From contig JBKBNP010000011.1 in assembly GCA_046295215.1 (NCBI GenBank), positions 1 through 64,000 on the forward strand: a DNA stretch of 64,000 nucleotides, given 5' to 3'. Shown piece by piece: positions 17,182 to 25,926 of this stretch. A program made the translations under genes and the position numbers. The stretch comes from Szabonella sp046295215 (GTDB lineage Bacteria > Pseudomonadota > Alphaproteobacteria > Rhodobacterales > Rhodobacteraceae). The first letter of the stretch is position 1. The number at the start of each line of letters is the position of its first letter. The notes under the pieces are model-generated. The model worked only from the letters and a program-made list of their open reading frames with translations, was not told the DNA's origin and did not search any database.

Positions 17182-18093
17182 ATGACCCTGCCCGCCCCCC
17201 AATCCCGACGCGGTTTCTGGCGCCGCAACCAGTTGCGCCTGTCGCCCTGGCTGTTTCTGGCGCCCGGTGCGGCGATGTTCGCGCTCTACGTCATCTTTCC
17301 GATCTTCCAGTCCATCGCGATCTCCTTCTACGACTGGGACGGGCTGGGGGAGCCGCGCTATATCGGCACGGACAATTACGTCGAACTGTTCGATGACGAG
17401 GCCTTCTATACATCGCTGAAAAACAACGTGATCTGGCTGGTTCTCTATATGCTGGCGGTGCCTGCGGGCCTGTTCATCGCGATCTTCCTCAACCAGACGG
17501 TGCGGGGCATCCGCATCTACAAATCGCTCTTCTTCTTTCCCTTCGTGATCTCGCAAGTCGTCGTGGGGCTGATGTTTTCATGGTTCTACGCCCCCGGTTT
17601 CGGGCTGTTCTACAACCTGATCGAATGGCTGACGGGCCGGGGCATCGCCATATTGGCCGATGAGGATTATGTCACCTACGGGATCATCGTGGCCGGGCTC
17701 TGGCCGCAGATCGCCTATGTGATGATCCTCTATCTGACCGGACTCAACAATGTTGCCCCCGATCAGGTGGAGGCCGCCCGGCTGGACGGGGCGCGCGGCT
17801 GGCGGATGCTCTGGTATGTCATTCTGCCACAATTGCGCCCGGCCACTTTCATCGCCGTGGTGGTGACGGTGATCGGTGCGCTGCGCTCGTTCGATCTGGT
17901 ATCGATCATGACCGATGGCGGCCCCTGGGGGTCGAGCCGCGTGCTGTCCTTCTATATGTATGAACAGGCGCTGTCGGAATACGGCTACCGGATGGGCTAT
18001 GGTGCGGCGATTGCGGTGATCCTGTTCGCGATCATGATGATCTTCATTTCGGGCTTCATCTGGAAGATGTGGCGCGACGAGACAGAGAGATAG
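17182..18093 (+). CDS. Sugar ABC transporter permease, MalF/LacF type
   Basis: A 303-residue inner-membrane permease with about six hydrophobic helices. The first begins at LSPWLFLAPGAAMFALYVIF, and the cytoplasmic EAA loop reads EAARLDGARGWRMLWYVILPQLRP near residue 200; this loop docks on the ATPase. The start at 17182 (MTLPAPQSRRGFWRRN) is chosen because an earlier in-frame start lies inside the upstream gene. It pairs with the second permease at 18460, the usual CUT1 arrangement except for the small gene between them. Confidence 0.93.
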   Translation: MTLPAPQSRRGFWRRNQLRLSPWLFLAPGAAMFALYVIFPIFQSIAISFYDWDGLGEPRYIGTDNYVELFDDEAFYTSLKNNVIWLVLYMLAVPAGLFIAIFLNQTVRGIRIYKSLFFFPFVISQVVVGLMFSWFYAPGFGLFYNLIEWLTGRGIAILADEDYVTYGIIVAGLWPQIAYVMILYLTGLNNVAPDQVEAARLDGARGWRMLWYVILPQLRPATFIAVVVTVIGALRSFDLVSIMTDGGPWGSSRVLSFYMYEQALSEYGYRMGYGAAIAVILFAIMMIFISGFIWKMWRDETER

Positions 18094-18096
18094 GCG

Positions 18097-18456
18097 ATGT
18101 CAGATGACCTCCGCGCGCGTGTGGCCCGGATTGCGGGCGCCCTTCCCGGCACTGCCGTCGATGACCCCTGGGGCGGTGGCCATGATGCCTGGAAGGTCGG
18201 CGGCAAGATGTTCGCCTGCATCGGCTCGGCAATCCGTGGCGTCTGCGTGAAAACCCCCGATTCCGAAACCGCCACCCTGCTGATCGAGGCGGGCCGGGCG
18301 GTGAAGGCCCCCTATTTCCATCACAGTTGGGTGCTTCTGCCTGAAACGGTGGAGGATGCCGATCTGCGCCACCGCATCCACACCTCCTACCGGCTGATCC
18401 GTGCGGGCCTGCCGGCCGGCCTGCGCAAATCCCTGCCCGAACCGAACGAGGGTTGA
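18097..18456 (+). CDS. MmcQ/YjbR family DNA-binding-like protein
   Basis: A 119-residue protein of the MmcQ/YjbR fold. ALPGTAVDDPWGGGHDAWKVGGKMFACIG near the N-terminus and APYFHHSWVLLPE match the family (typically 110-125 residues), which resembles a double-stranded DNA-binding fold but has no established function. It lies 3 bp after one permease gene and 3 bp before the other, so it is cotranscribed with the importer. That position is unusual for a gene of this family. Codon use is like its neighbours. Confidence 0.88.
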   Translation: MSDDLRARVARIAGALPGTAVDDPWGGGHDAWKVGGKMFACIGSAIRGVCVKTPDSETATLLIEAGRAVKAPYFHHSWVLLPETVEDADLRHRIHTSYRLIRAGLPAGLRKSLPEPNEG

Positions 18457-18459
18457 GCC

Positions 18460-19305
18460 ATGTTTCCCCGCCCCATCGAGAAGGCCCCGCCCGGCACGCA
18501 ACTTCTCTACAAGGTTGCGCTGCCGGTGGCGCTGATCCTGTGGCTGTTGCCGCTGCTCGGGGTGGCGCTTACCTCGGTGCGCCCGGCCTCGGATCTTGCG
18601 CAGGGCAATTACTTCGGGATGCCCTCCTCCATCGCTTTCTCGAACTATGTCGATGTGTTCCGCAATTCCGACATCGGGCGCTATATGGTCAACTCGCTCT
18701 GGGTCACCATTCCGACGGTGATCGGGGCGGTGACCCTGTCCACGATGACGGGCTTCGCGCTTGGGGTCTACCGCTTCCGCTCTGACATTCTGGTGTTTTT
18801 CCTGTTTGTTGCGGGCAACTTCGTGCCCTTCCAGATCCTGATGGTGCCGGTGCGCGACCTGACCGTGGATCTGGGCATGTACAACACCTGGTATGGGCTG
18901 GCGCTGTTCCACATCGCGTTCCAGACCGGGTTCTGCACGCTCTTCATGCGCAATTTCATCCGTGCGCTGCCGTTTGAGTTGATCGAGGCCGCGCGGGTCG
19001 AAGGCGTCGCTGAATGGCGCATCTTCTGGTTCATCGTGCTGCCCCTGATGCGGCCTGCCATCGCGGCGCTGTCGGTGCTGGTCTTCACCTTCATCTGGAA
19101 TGATTTCTTCTGGGCGACGGTGCTGACCACCTCAAAGGAGACGCAGCCGATCACGGCGGGGCTTTCCTCGCTCAACGGGCAATGGATCGCGGCCTGGCAT
19201 CTGGTGTCGGCGGGTTCCATCCTCGCGGCTCTGCCTCCTGTCCTCATGTTCTTCCTGATGCAGAAACACTTCATTGCGGGTCTGACCCTCGGGGCGGTGA
19301 AATGA
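18460..19305 (+). CDS. Sugar ABC transporter permease, MalG/LacG type
   Basis: A 281-residue permease with six predicted helices, the first at LPVALILWLLPLLGVALTSV. The EAA loop is FELIEAARVEGVAEWRIFWF, then IVLPLMRPA, near residue 170. The C-terminus QKHFIAGLTLGAVK is the classic MalG-type ending. It forms the membrane channel together with the protein at 17182. Its stop overlaps the alpha-galactosidase start by 4 bp (ATGA), so uptake and hydrolysis are translationally coupled. Confidence 0.94.
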   Translation: MFPRPIEKAPPGTQLLYKVALPVALILWLLPLLGVALTSVRPASDLAQGNYFGMPSSIAFSNYVDVFRNSDIGRYMVNSLWVTIPTVIGAVTLSTMTGFALGVYRFRSDILVFFLFVAGNFVPFQILMVPVRDLTVDLGMYNTWYGLALFHIAFQTGFCTLFMRNFIRALPFELIEAARVEGVAEWRIFWFIVLPLMRPAIAALSVLVFTFIWNDFFWATVLTTSKETQPITAGLSSLNGQWIAAWHLVSAGSILAALPPVLMFFLMQKHFIAGLTLGAVK

Positions 19306-20657
19306 CGAAGATCACCTTCATCGGTGCCGGATCGACGGTGTTCATGAAGAACATCATCGGCGATGCGCTGCATCATCCCGCCCTGGCCGATGCGACCATC
19401 GCGCTGATGGACATTGACGAGACGCGCCTCGCCGAAAGCGCACTGGTCGCGCGCAAACTGGCGCGTTCGCTTAACGCCCCCGCCGTGATCGAGACGCACA
19501 CCAACCAGCGACGCGCGCTGGAAGGGGCGGATTTTGTGATCGTCGCCTTTCAGATCGGCGGCTACAGGCCCTGCACCGTCACCGATTTCGAAGTGCCCAA
19601 GAAATACAACCTGCGCCAGACCATCGCCGACACGCTGGGGGTGGGCGGCATCATGCGGGGCCTGCGCACCGTGCCGCATCTCTGGCGCATCGCCGAGGAT
19701 ATGGCGGATCTCTGCCCCGGCGCGCTGATGCTGCAATATGTCAACCCGATGGCGATCAACACCTGGGCGCTGACCGCGCGTTTCCCGGCGCTGAAACAGG
19801 TGGGGCTCTGCCATTCGGTGCAGGGCACGGCGGCAGAACTGGCCCGCGATCTGGGGATCGACCCCGCCACGCTGCGCTACCGGGCGGGCGGCATCAACCA
19901 CATGGCCTTTTTCCTGAACTTCGAACAGCGCCAGCCCGATGGCAGCCACCGCGACCTTTATCCTGCGCTGCGCGAGGGTTATCTTGCGGGGCGCATCCCG
20001 CTTGAAAGCCACTGGAACCCGCGCTGCCCCAACCTCGTGCGCTACGAGGCGATGATGCATCTGGGGCATTTCGTCACCGAAAGCTCGGAGCATTTTGCCG
20101 AATACGTCCCCTGGTTCCTGAAATCGCACCGCCCCGATCTGGTGGACAGCTACGGCATCCCGCTGGACGAATATCCCAAACGCTGCGAGGAACAGATCGC
20201 AGCCTGGGAGGCGCAGGCCGAAACCTACCGGCAGGCGGACACCATCGAGGTTGCGCAAAGCCATGAATATGCCGCGACCATCATGAACGCGGTGAAAACC
20301 GGCCAGCCTGCGGTGATCTACGGCAATGTTGCCAATCGCGGCCTGATCCCGCAACTGCCCGAGGGCGCGGCGGTCGAGGTGCCCTGCCTCGTCGATGCCA
20401 ATGGCATCCAGCCCACCCCCGTCCCCGACATCCCGCCGCATCTGATCGCACTGATGCGCACCAACCTCAATGTGCAGGAACTCACCGTTGCAGCCCTCCT
20501 GACCGAAAACCGCGACCACATCTATCACGCCGCCATGCTGGACCCGCGCACCGCCGCCGAACTGGACCTGCGCCAGATCCGCGCCCTGATCGACGATCTG
20601 ATCGCCGCTCATGCCGGTTGGCTGCCCGGTTGGCTTGACCCGGGTCGCGCCGCGTGA
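19302..20657 (+). CDS. melA: Alpha-galactosidase, glycoside hydrolase family 4
   Basis: A 451-residue GH4 enzyme. These hydrolases use NAD and a divalent metal in a redox-elimination mechanism and act in the cytoplasm. The dinucleotide fold starts MTKITFIGAGST, and the metal-binding residues are in GLCHSVQG (Cys170, His171) and GGINHMAFF (His200). CHSV rather than the 6-phospho-glucosidase pattern, and the long YVNPMAINTWA segment, favour melibiase (alpha-galactosidase). Linked beta-galactosidase and galactonate genes support galactose as the product. The start at 19302 overlaps the permease stop. Confidence 0.92.
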   Translation: MTKITFIGAGSTVFMKNIIGDALHHPALADATIALMDIDETRLAESALVARKLARSLNAPAVIETHTNQRRALEGADFVIVAFQIGGYRPCTVTDFEVPKKYNLRQTIADTLGVGGIMRGLRTVPHLWRIAEDMADLCPGALMLQYVNPMAINTWALTARFPALKQVGLCHSVQGTAAELARDLGIDPATLRYRAGGINHMAFFLNFEQRQPDGSHRDLYPALREGYLAGRIPLESHWNPRCPNLVRYEAMMHLGHFVTESSEHFAEYVPWFLKSHRPDLVDSYGIPLDEYPKRCEEQIAAWEAQAETYRQADTIEVAQSHEYAATIMNAVKTGQPAVIYGNVANRGLIPQLPEGAAVEVPCLVDANGIQPTPVPDIPPHLIALMRTNLNVQELTVAALLTENRDHIYHAAMLDPRTAAELDLRQIRALIDDLIAAHAGWLPGWLDPGRAA

Positions 20658-20660
20658 TGT

Positions 20661-20705
20661 TTCATCTTGGCCAAAATACCTCCGCCGGAGGCGCTGGCCG
20701 GCCAG
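20661..20705 (+). repeat. Dispersed intergenic repeat, copy B (short form)
   Basis: ttcatcttggccaaaatacc followed by tccgccggagg and a further short palindrome (ctggccggccag). The left block matches copy E (ttcatcctggcggaaatacc) and the whole unit recurs inverted at 27191. It occupies the gap between the alpha-galactosidase and SDR genes. Confidence 0.7.
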
Positions 20706-20762
20706 GGGCGACGGGCCTCGCCGCCGTGCGCTCCGGCTCCTGAACACCGGAAAGGTCCGACC

Positions 20763-21530
20763 ATGACTGATGCCACATTCCCCGATCTGCGCGGGCAATC
20801 CGTTTTCATCACCGGCGGCGGTTCCGGCATCGGGGCCGCGATCACCGAGGCCTTCCTGCGCCAGGGGGCCAGGGTGGCCTTTGTGCAGCGATCGGATGCC
20901 ACAGGCTTTTGTGACGCGATGGTGGCCGCAACCGGTTTGCGCCCGCTCTTTCTGCCCTGCGACATCACCGACACGCCCGCCCTTCAGGCCGCCATCGCGA
21001 GGGCCGCCGAGGCGCATGGGCCGATCACGGTTCTGGTCAACAACGCCGCCAATGACCAGCGCCACGCCACCCTCGATGTGACCGAGGATTTCTGGCAATG
21101 GTCGCTCGACATCAATCTCAAAGCCTATTTCTTTGCCACACAGGCCGTCATTCCGGGCATGAAGGTGGCAGGCGGCGGGTCGATCGTCAATTTCTCATCG
21201 ATCAGCTACATGATGGGCAATGCGGGCTATCCGGTCTATGCCGCCGCCAATGCCGCGATCAACAGCCTCTCGCGCAGCCTTGCCCGCGAATTCGGCCCCG
21301 ACCGCATCCGCGTCAATGCGCTGATGCCCGGCTGGGTGCTGACGCAGAAACAGAAAGACCTCTGGGTCACGCCCGAGGGGCTGGAGGCGCATCTCGCCCG
21401 GCAATGCCTCAAGGATCCGCTGGCCCCGTCCGACATCACCGGCGGGGTGCTGTTTCTCGCATCAAACCTGTCGCGGATGATGACCGGGCAAGCACTGGTC
21501 ATGGATGGCGGCGTGGTGGTGACGGGATGA
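20763..21530 (+). CDS. Short-chain dehydrogenase, putative D-galactose 1-dehydrogenase
   Basis: A 255-residue SDR protein. The NAD-binding motif TGGGSGIG is at 18-25, VNNAANDQRH at 92-101, and the active-site region is SSISYMMGNAGYPVYAAANAA. The catalytic Tyr is at 159, but the canonical Y-x-x-x-K reads Y-A-A-A-N, so residue 163 is Asn, not Lys. NNAAND is typical of rhizobial galactose dehydrogenases, which convert galactose to galactonolactone. The next genes (dgoK, dgoA, lactonase) fit that pathway. The start at 20763 is the first good one after repeat B. Activity is in doubt because of Asn163. Confidence 0.8.
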   Translation: MTDATFPDLRGQSVFITGGGSGIGAAITEAFLRQGARVAFVQRSDATGFCDAMVAATGLRPLFLPCDITDTPALQAAIARAAEAHGPITVLVNNAANDQRHATLDVTEDFWQWSLDINLKAYFFATQAVIPGMKVAGGGSIVNFSSISYMMGNAGYPVYAAANAAINSLSRSLAREFGPDRIRVNALMPGWVLTQKQKDLWVTPEGLEAHLARQCLKDPLAPSDITGGVLFLASNLSRMMTGQALVMDGGVVVTG

Positions 21531-22462
21531 CCCTGAACGAGCATCCTGGCAATGCAGGTGACGCGAACCCGCCCCCCGCATGGATCGCGGTGGACTGGGG
21601 AACCTCCAACCTGCGCGTGACCGCGATGGGGGCGGAGGGGCCGCTGGCGACGCGGTCCTCGTCCGACGGCATGTCGCGGCTTGCCCCTGACCGGTTCGAA
21701 GCGGCATTGCTGCGCCTGATCGCGGATTGGCTGCCGGATCAGGGCCGCGTTGACATCCTTGTCTGCGGCATGGCCGGGTCACGTCAGGGCTGGACCGAGG
21801 CGCGCTATCGTCCGGTTCCCTGCACCCCGCTCGATGCGGGCGCGCTGACGCCGGTCGCCACGGCCGACCCGCGCCTGAGGGTCCGCATCGCGCCCGGGCT
21901 GTCGCAGGCCGCCCCCGCCGATGTGATGCGGGGCGAGGAAACCCAGATTGCGGGGGCGTTGGCGCTTGATTCCGGGTTCGACGGGGTGATCTGCCTGCCC
22001 GGCACCCATTCGAAATGGGTCCATGTCAGCGCGGGGGAGGTGGTCAGTTTCCAGACCTTTCTGACGGGGGAGCTGTTCGCCCTTCTGTCGGAAAATTCCG
22101 TCCTGCGGCATGGGCTGGCGGGCGGCGACGGCTGGGACGCGGAAGCGTTCGACACGGCCCTGTCGGATGCGCTGTCGCATCCGCATCGGTTTGCCGCGCG
22201 TCTGTTCGGTCTGCGCGCCGAGGCGCTTTTGTCCGGGCTGGCGCCCGCATCGGGGCGTGCCCGGCTTTCGGGGCTGCTGATCGGCATGGAACTTGCTGCC
22301 GCACGCCCCTATTGGCTGGGCCAGCCTGTCACCCTGATCGGGGCCGAGAAACTTTCGGCCCATTACTCCCGCGCGCTGGCGAGCCAGGGCATCACCGCGC
22401 GGCAACTGTCCGGTCCGGCCTCCTCGCTTGCCGGTCTTGCAACCCTGCGGAGCGCCCCATGA
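21527..22462 (+). CDS. dgoK: 2-Dehydro-3-deoxygalactonokinase
   Basis: A 311-residue sugar-acid kinase of the DgoK family, phosphorylating 2-dehydro-3-deoxygalactonate at C6. WIAVDWGTSNLRV is the N-terminal phosphate-binding segment, and VCGMAGSRQGW, MRGEETQIAGAL and CLPGTHSKWV are family blocks. Its start overlaps the dehydrogenase stop (ATGA) and its stop overlaps dgoA, so the four genes from 20763 to 23915 form a tightly coupled set. Confidence 0.93.
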   Translation: MTLNEHPGNAGDANPPPAWIAVDWGTSNLRVTAMGAEGPLATRSSSDGMSRLAPDRFEAALLRLIADWLPDQGRVDILVCGMAGSRQGWTEARYRPVPCTPLDAGALTPVATADPRLRVRIAPGLSQAAPADVMRGEETQIAGALALDSGFDGVICLPGTHSKWVHVSAGEVVSFQTFLTGELFALLSENSVLRHGLAGGDGWDAEAFDTALSDALSHPHRFAARLFGLRAEALLSGLAPASGRARLSGLLIGMELAAARPYWLGQPVTLIGAEKLSAHYSRALASQGITARQLSGPASSLAGLATLRSAP

Positions 22463-23061
22463 CCCTTCCCCTGATCGCCATTCTGCGCGGCATCACCCCG
22501 CCCGAGGCGCTGCCCGTTGCGGCCGCGCTGATCGAGGCCGGGATCACCTCCATCGAGGTGCCGCTGAACTCCCCCGATCCGCTGGCCTCCATCGCCGCCA
22601 TGGCGCGCGATTTCGGCGCGGATGCGCTGATCGGGGCGGGAACGGTGCTGACGGTCGCACAGGTGGCCGATGTGGCGGCGGCGGGCGGGCGGCTGGTCGT
22701 TTCCCCCAACACCGACGCCGCCGTGATCCGCGCCACGGTGGCGGCCGGGATGCAAAGCTGGCCCGGGGCGCTGACCCCCACCGAATGTTTCGCGGCCCTT
22801 GCTGCCGGATCGACGGGGATCAAGATCTTTCCGTCTTTCCTGATGGGCACCGAGGGGCTGCGCGCGATCCGCGCCGTGCTGCCAGCGGATGCGCAGGTCT
22901 ATGCCGTGGGCGGCGTAGGGCCGTCCAACTTCGCCGAATGGCGAAACGCCGGGGCCAACGGCTTCGGCATCGGAACCGCACTCTACCGCCCCGGCCAGCC
23001 GGTCGCGGAGGTCGCCGCCAACGCGCGCGCGCTGGTCGCCGCATGGAGGGAGATGGCATGA
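22459..23061 (+). CDS. dgoA: 2-Dehydro-3-deoxy-6-phosphogalactonate aldolase
   Basis: A 200-residue class I aldolase of the KDPG/KDPGal type, cleaving the phosphorylated acid to pyruvate and glyceraldehyde 3-phosphate. LIAILRGITPPEALPVAAAL is the N-terminal signature (the 'LRG' variant typical of DgoA), IGAGTVLTVAQV carries the conserved Thr, and the Schiff-base lysine is in STGIKIFPSF. It begins inside the dgoK stop and ends inside the lactonase start (4-bp overlaps). Confidence 0.94.
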   Translation: MTLPLIAILRGITPPEALPVAAALIEAGITSIEVPLNSPDPLASIAAMARDFGADALIGAGTVLTVAQVADVAAAGGRLVVSPNTDAAVIRATVAAGMQSWPGALTPTECFAALAAGSTGIKIFPSFLMGTEGLRAIRAVLPADAQVYAVGGVGPSNFAEWRNAGANGFGIGTALYRPGQPVAEVAANARALVAAWREMA

Positions 23062-23915
23062 CGGACTTCCACGACGAACGGCGCTGCGAGCTGGGCGAGG
23101 GGCCGCTCTGGCACCCGCTGCGGGGGCAGCTTTACTGGTTCGACATCCTTGGCAAACGCCTGATGACGCAGGAGGGCGGCAGCCCCCGCGAATGGCAGTT
23201 CGACGAACATGTCTCGGCGGCGGGCTGGATCGGGCGCGATGCGCTGCTGGTGGCGTCTGAAACCGCGCTGTTCCGCTTTGACCTTGTCACCGGCGCGCGC
23301 GAGGATCTGGTGGCGCTGGAGGCTGACAACCCGCTGACCCGGTCCAATGACGGGCGGGCGGACCCGCTCGGCGGGTTCTGGATCGGCACGATGGGCAAGG
23401 CGGCGGAAAAGGGGGCCGGGTCGATCTGGCGCTACTATCGCGGGGAATTGCGCCGCCTCTATTCCGGTATTTCGATCACCAACGCGATCTGTTTTTCGCC
23501 CGATGGCGATTTCGCCTGTTTCACCGATACCGACAGTTGCCACATCCAGCGGGTTGCACTGGATGGCAATGGCTGGCCTGCCGTTGACCCGGTGGTGCAT
23601 GTGGATACGCGGGCCGAAGGGTTGCGCCCGGATGGCGCGGTGATCGACCGGGCGGGGAATATCTGGGTTGCGCATTGGGGGGCGGGATGTGTGGCGGCCT
23701 ATGATCGCTCGGGGCGGCCCCTGACCCGCATCGACCTGCCTGTGCGGCAGCCCTCCTGTCCGGCATTCGGGGGGGATGACATGACGACGCTGTTTGTCAC
23801 CTCCGCGCAGAAGGGCATGACCGAGGCGGACCGCGCGGCGGCCCCCCATTCCGGCAAGGTGTTCCGCATCGCAACGGACCATCGCGGGCAATACGAACAT
23901 CAGGTCATTCTCTGA
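23058..23915 (+). CDS. SMP-30/gluconolactonase family protein, probable galactonolactonase
   Basis: A 285-residue six-bladed beta-propeller lactonase. The metal-binding Glu is in RRCELGEGPLWHP, the conserved Asn/Asp ligands in RSNDGRADPLGGFWIGTM, and the later YSGISITNAICFSPDG and LRPDGAVIDRAGNIWVAHW segments are family blocks. It would open the lactone made by the dehydrogenase. It overlaps dgoA by 4 bp. The substrate is inferred from context; arabinonolactone or gluconolactone are alternatives. Confidence 0.9.
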   Translation: MTDFHDERRCELGEGPLWHPLRGQLYWFDILGKRLMTQEGGSPREWQFDEHVSAAGWIGRDALLVASETALFRFDLVTGAREDLVALEADNPLTRSNDGRADPLGGFWIGTMGKAAEKGAGSIWRYYRGELRRLYSGISITNAICFSPDGDFACFTDTDSCHIQRVALDGNGWPAVDPVVHVDTRAEGLRPDGAVIDRAGNIWVAHWGAGCVAAYDRSGRPLTRIDLPVRQPSCPAFGGDDMTTLFVTSAQKGMTEADRAAAPHSGKVFRIATDHRGQYEHQVIL

Positions 23916-23934
23916 CCTGCAAGGGGGCATCCCG

Positions 23935-25836
23935 GTGAAACGCACGCTTGGCACCTGCTATTATCCCGAACATTGGGACGAGTCAAAATGGGCCGGGGAT
24001 GCCGCGCGCATGGCCGGGATCGGCCTGACATGGGTGCGGATCGGCGAATTTGCCTGGAGCCGGATCGAGCCGCGCCCGGGCCGGTTCGACTGGGGCTGGA
24101 TGGACCGCGCGATTGCGGTGCTGGGCGGGGCGGGGCTCCGCGTCGTTCTGGGCACGCCCACGGCCACGCCGCCGCGCTGGATGCTGGACCGTCACCCCGA
24201 CATGCTGGCACTGGATGCCGAGGGGCGGCCTCGTGGCTTCGGGTCACGCCGCCATTACTGTTTCTCGCATGATGGCTACCGGGCGGAGGCGGCGCGCATT
24301 GTGGCGGCACTGGCCGAACGCTATGGCGCAAACCCGCATGTCGCGGCCTGGCAGACCGACAATGAATATGGCTGCCATGATACGACCCTCAGCTACTCGC
24401 CCGCCGCACTTCGGGCTTTCCGCGACTGGCTGGCGCAGAAATACCAGTCGGCAGAGGCGCTGAACCGCGCCTGGGGCAATGTGTTCTGGTCGATGGAATA
24501 TGACAGTTTCGACGGGATCGGCCTGCCGAATCTGACCGTGACAGAGGCAAATCCGGCGCATGCGATGGATTTCCGGCGCTTCTCCTCGGATCAGGTGGTG
24601 CGCTTCAACCGGGTGCAGGCCGAGATCATCCGCCGCCATTCCGCCGCGCCGATTGCGCATAACTACATGGGCCGGATCACCGATTTCGACCATTTCGCGA
24701 CCGGGGCCGATCTCGACATTGCCGCTTGGGACGCCTATCCGCTGGGCTTTCTGGCCGACCGGCTGGAGGTCAGCGACGCGCATCGCCGCCGTTTTGCCCG
24801 GCAGGGCGATCCGGATTTCCAGGCCTTCCACCATGACCTTTACCGCGCTGTCGGGCGGGGGCGCTGGTGGGTGATGGAACAACAGCCCGGCCCGGTGAAC
24901 TGGGCCCCGTCAAACCCTGACCCGCTTGACGGCATGGCACGTCTCTGGGCCTGGGAGGCCTTTGCCCATGGGGCAGAGGCGGTCTGTTATTTCCGCTGGC
25001 GGCAGGCGCCTTTCGCGCAGGAACAGATGCATGCCGGGATGCTGCGCCCGGACGATGCACCCGCGCCCGCCTATCATGCGGCGGCAGAGGTCGCGCGCGA
25101 ACTGGCGGCGCTGCCGGATGTCGAACCCTGTGCCGCGCCGGTGGCGCTGGTTTTCGACTATGCCTCTGCCTGGGCCTGGGAGGTGCAGCCGCAGGGACGG
25201 GAATTCGGCTATTTCCGGCTGGTCTTTGCCCATTACAAGGGGCTGCGGCGGCTGGGGCTTTCGGTCGATGTCATCCCGCCCGATACCGCCGACCTCTCGC
25301 GCTGGAAGCTGGTGCTGGCACCGGGACTGGCGGTGATGCCGCCCTCGTTGCTTGAGGCTCTGGGCCGGTTCGAGGGAGCGGCGCTGATCGGACCGCGCAG
25401 CAATGCAAAGACGCCCGACTTTGCAACGCCGGTGCCGCTGCCGCCGAACCTGCCGGGGCTGGATTGCCGTGTCGCGCGGGTGGAGAGCCTGTCTGCCGAT
25501 CTGCCGGTGCCCTTGGCCGAAGGGGGCGATTTCACCTTCTGGCGCGAGAAGCTGGAAGGCGGGGCGGAGGTGGTCGAGCACTGCGCCGATGGCTGGCCCG
25601 CCCTGGTGGCGGCAGGGGGGCTGCACTATCTGGCAGGTTGGCCGGATGAGGCGGCGCTTGCGCGGATGCTGACCCGGCTTTGCGCGGAGCAGGGCATTGC
25701 CACCGATCCGCTGCCCGAAGGGCTGCGGCGGCGCGAGGCGGGCGCGCATGTTTTCTGGTTCAACTACGGGGACAGTTCCGTGCGCCACAAGGGGCTGGAC
25801 CTGCCGCCCGCCGGGGTGTTCTGGCAGGAAAACTGA
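23935..25836 (+). CDS. Beta-galactosidase, glycoside hydrolase family 42
   Basis: A 633-residue GH42 enzyme that removes terminal beta-galactose. The N-terminus MKRTLGTCYYPEHWDESKW is characteristic. The acid/base is Glu144 in WQTDNEYGCH and the nucleophile Glu315 in WWVMEQQPGPVNW. The A domain barrel is followed by a trimerisation domain (about 400-600) and a small C-terminal beta domain. The start codon is GTG at 23935, preceded by a good SD (aaggggg). No signal peptide, so it is cytoplasmic and hydrolyses imported galactosides. The same type of enzyme serves as LacZ in the Agrobacterium lacEFGZK operon. Confidence 0.94.
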   Translation: MKRTLGTCYYPEHWDESKWAGDAARMAGIGLTWVRIGEFAWSRIEPRPGRFDWGWMDRAIAVLGGAGLRVVLGTPTATPPRWMLDRHPDMLALDAEGRPRGFGSRRHYCFSHDGYRAEAARIVAALAERYGANPHVAAWQTDNEYGCHDTTLSYSPAALRAFRDWLAQKYQSAEALNRAWGNVFWSMEYDSFDGIGLPNLTVTEANPAHAMDFRRFSSDQVVRFNRVQAEIIRRHSAAPIAHNYMGRITDFDHFATGADLDIAAWDAYPLGFLADRLEVSDAHRRRFARQGDPDFQAFHHDLYRAVGRGRWWVMEQQPGPVNWAPSNPDPLDGMARLWAWEAFAHGAEAVCYFRWRQAPFAQEQMHAGMLRPDDAPAPAYHAAAEVARELAALPDVEPCAAPVALVFDYASAWAWEVQPQGREFGYFRLVFAHYKGLRRLGLSVDVIPPDTADLSRWKLVLAPGLAVMPPSLLEALGRFEGAALIGPRSNAKTPDFATPVPLPPNLPGLDCRVARVESLSADLPVPLAEGGDFTFWREKLEGGAEVVEHCADGWPALVAAGGLHYLAGWPDEAALARMLTRLCAEQGIATDPLPEGLRRREAGAHVFWFNYGDSSVRHKGLDLPPAGVFWQEN

Positions 25837-25926
25837 CGGTCAGCGCGGGATTGTATCGCAGACAATTCCGGCGTTGACCCCGGACCGGCGCAGGTTCACC
25901 TTGCGCGCCGGTTCAGGAGCCTTTCC

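Noticed and set aside
18768..21098. 776-residue minus-strand frame
   Set aside because: Antisense to permease, alpha-galactosidase and SDR genes; no recognisable domain.
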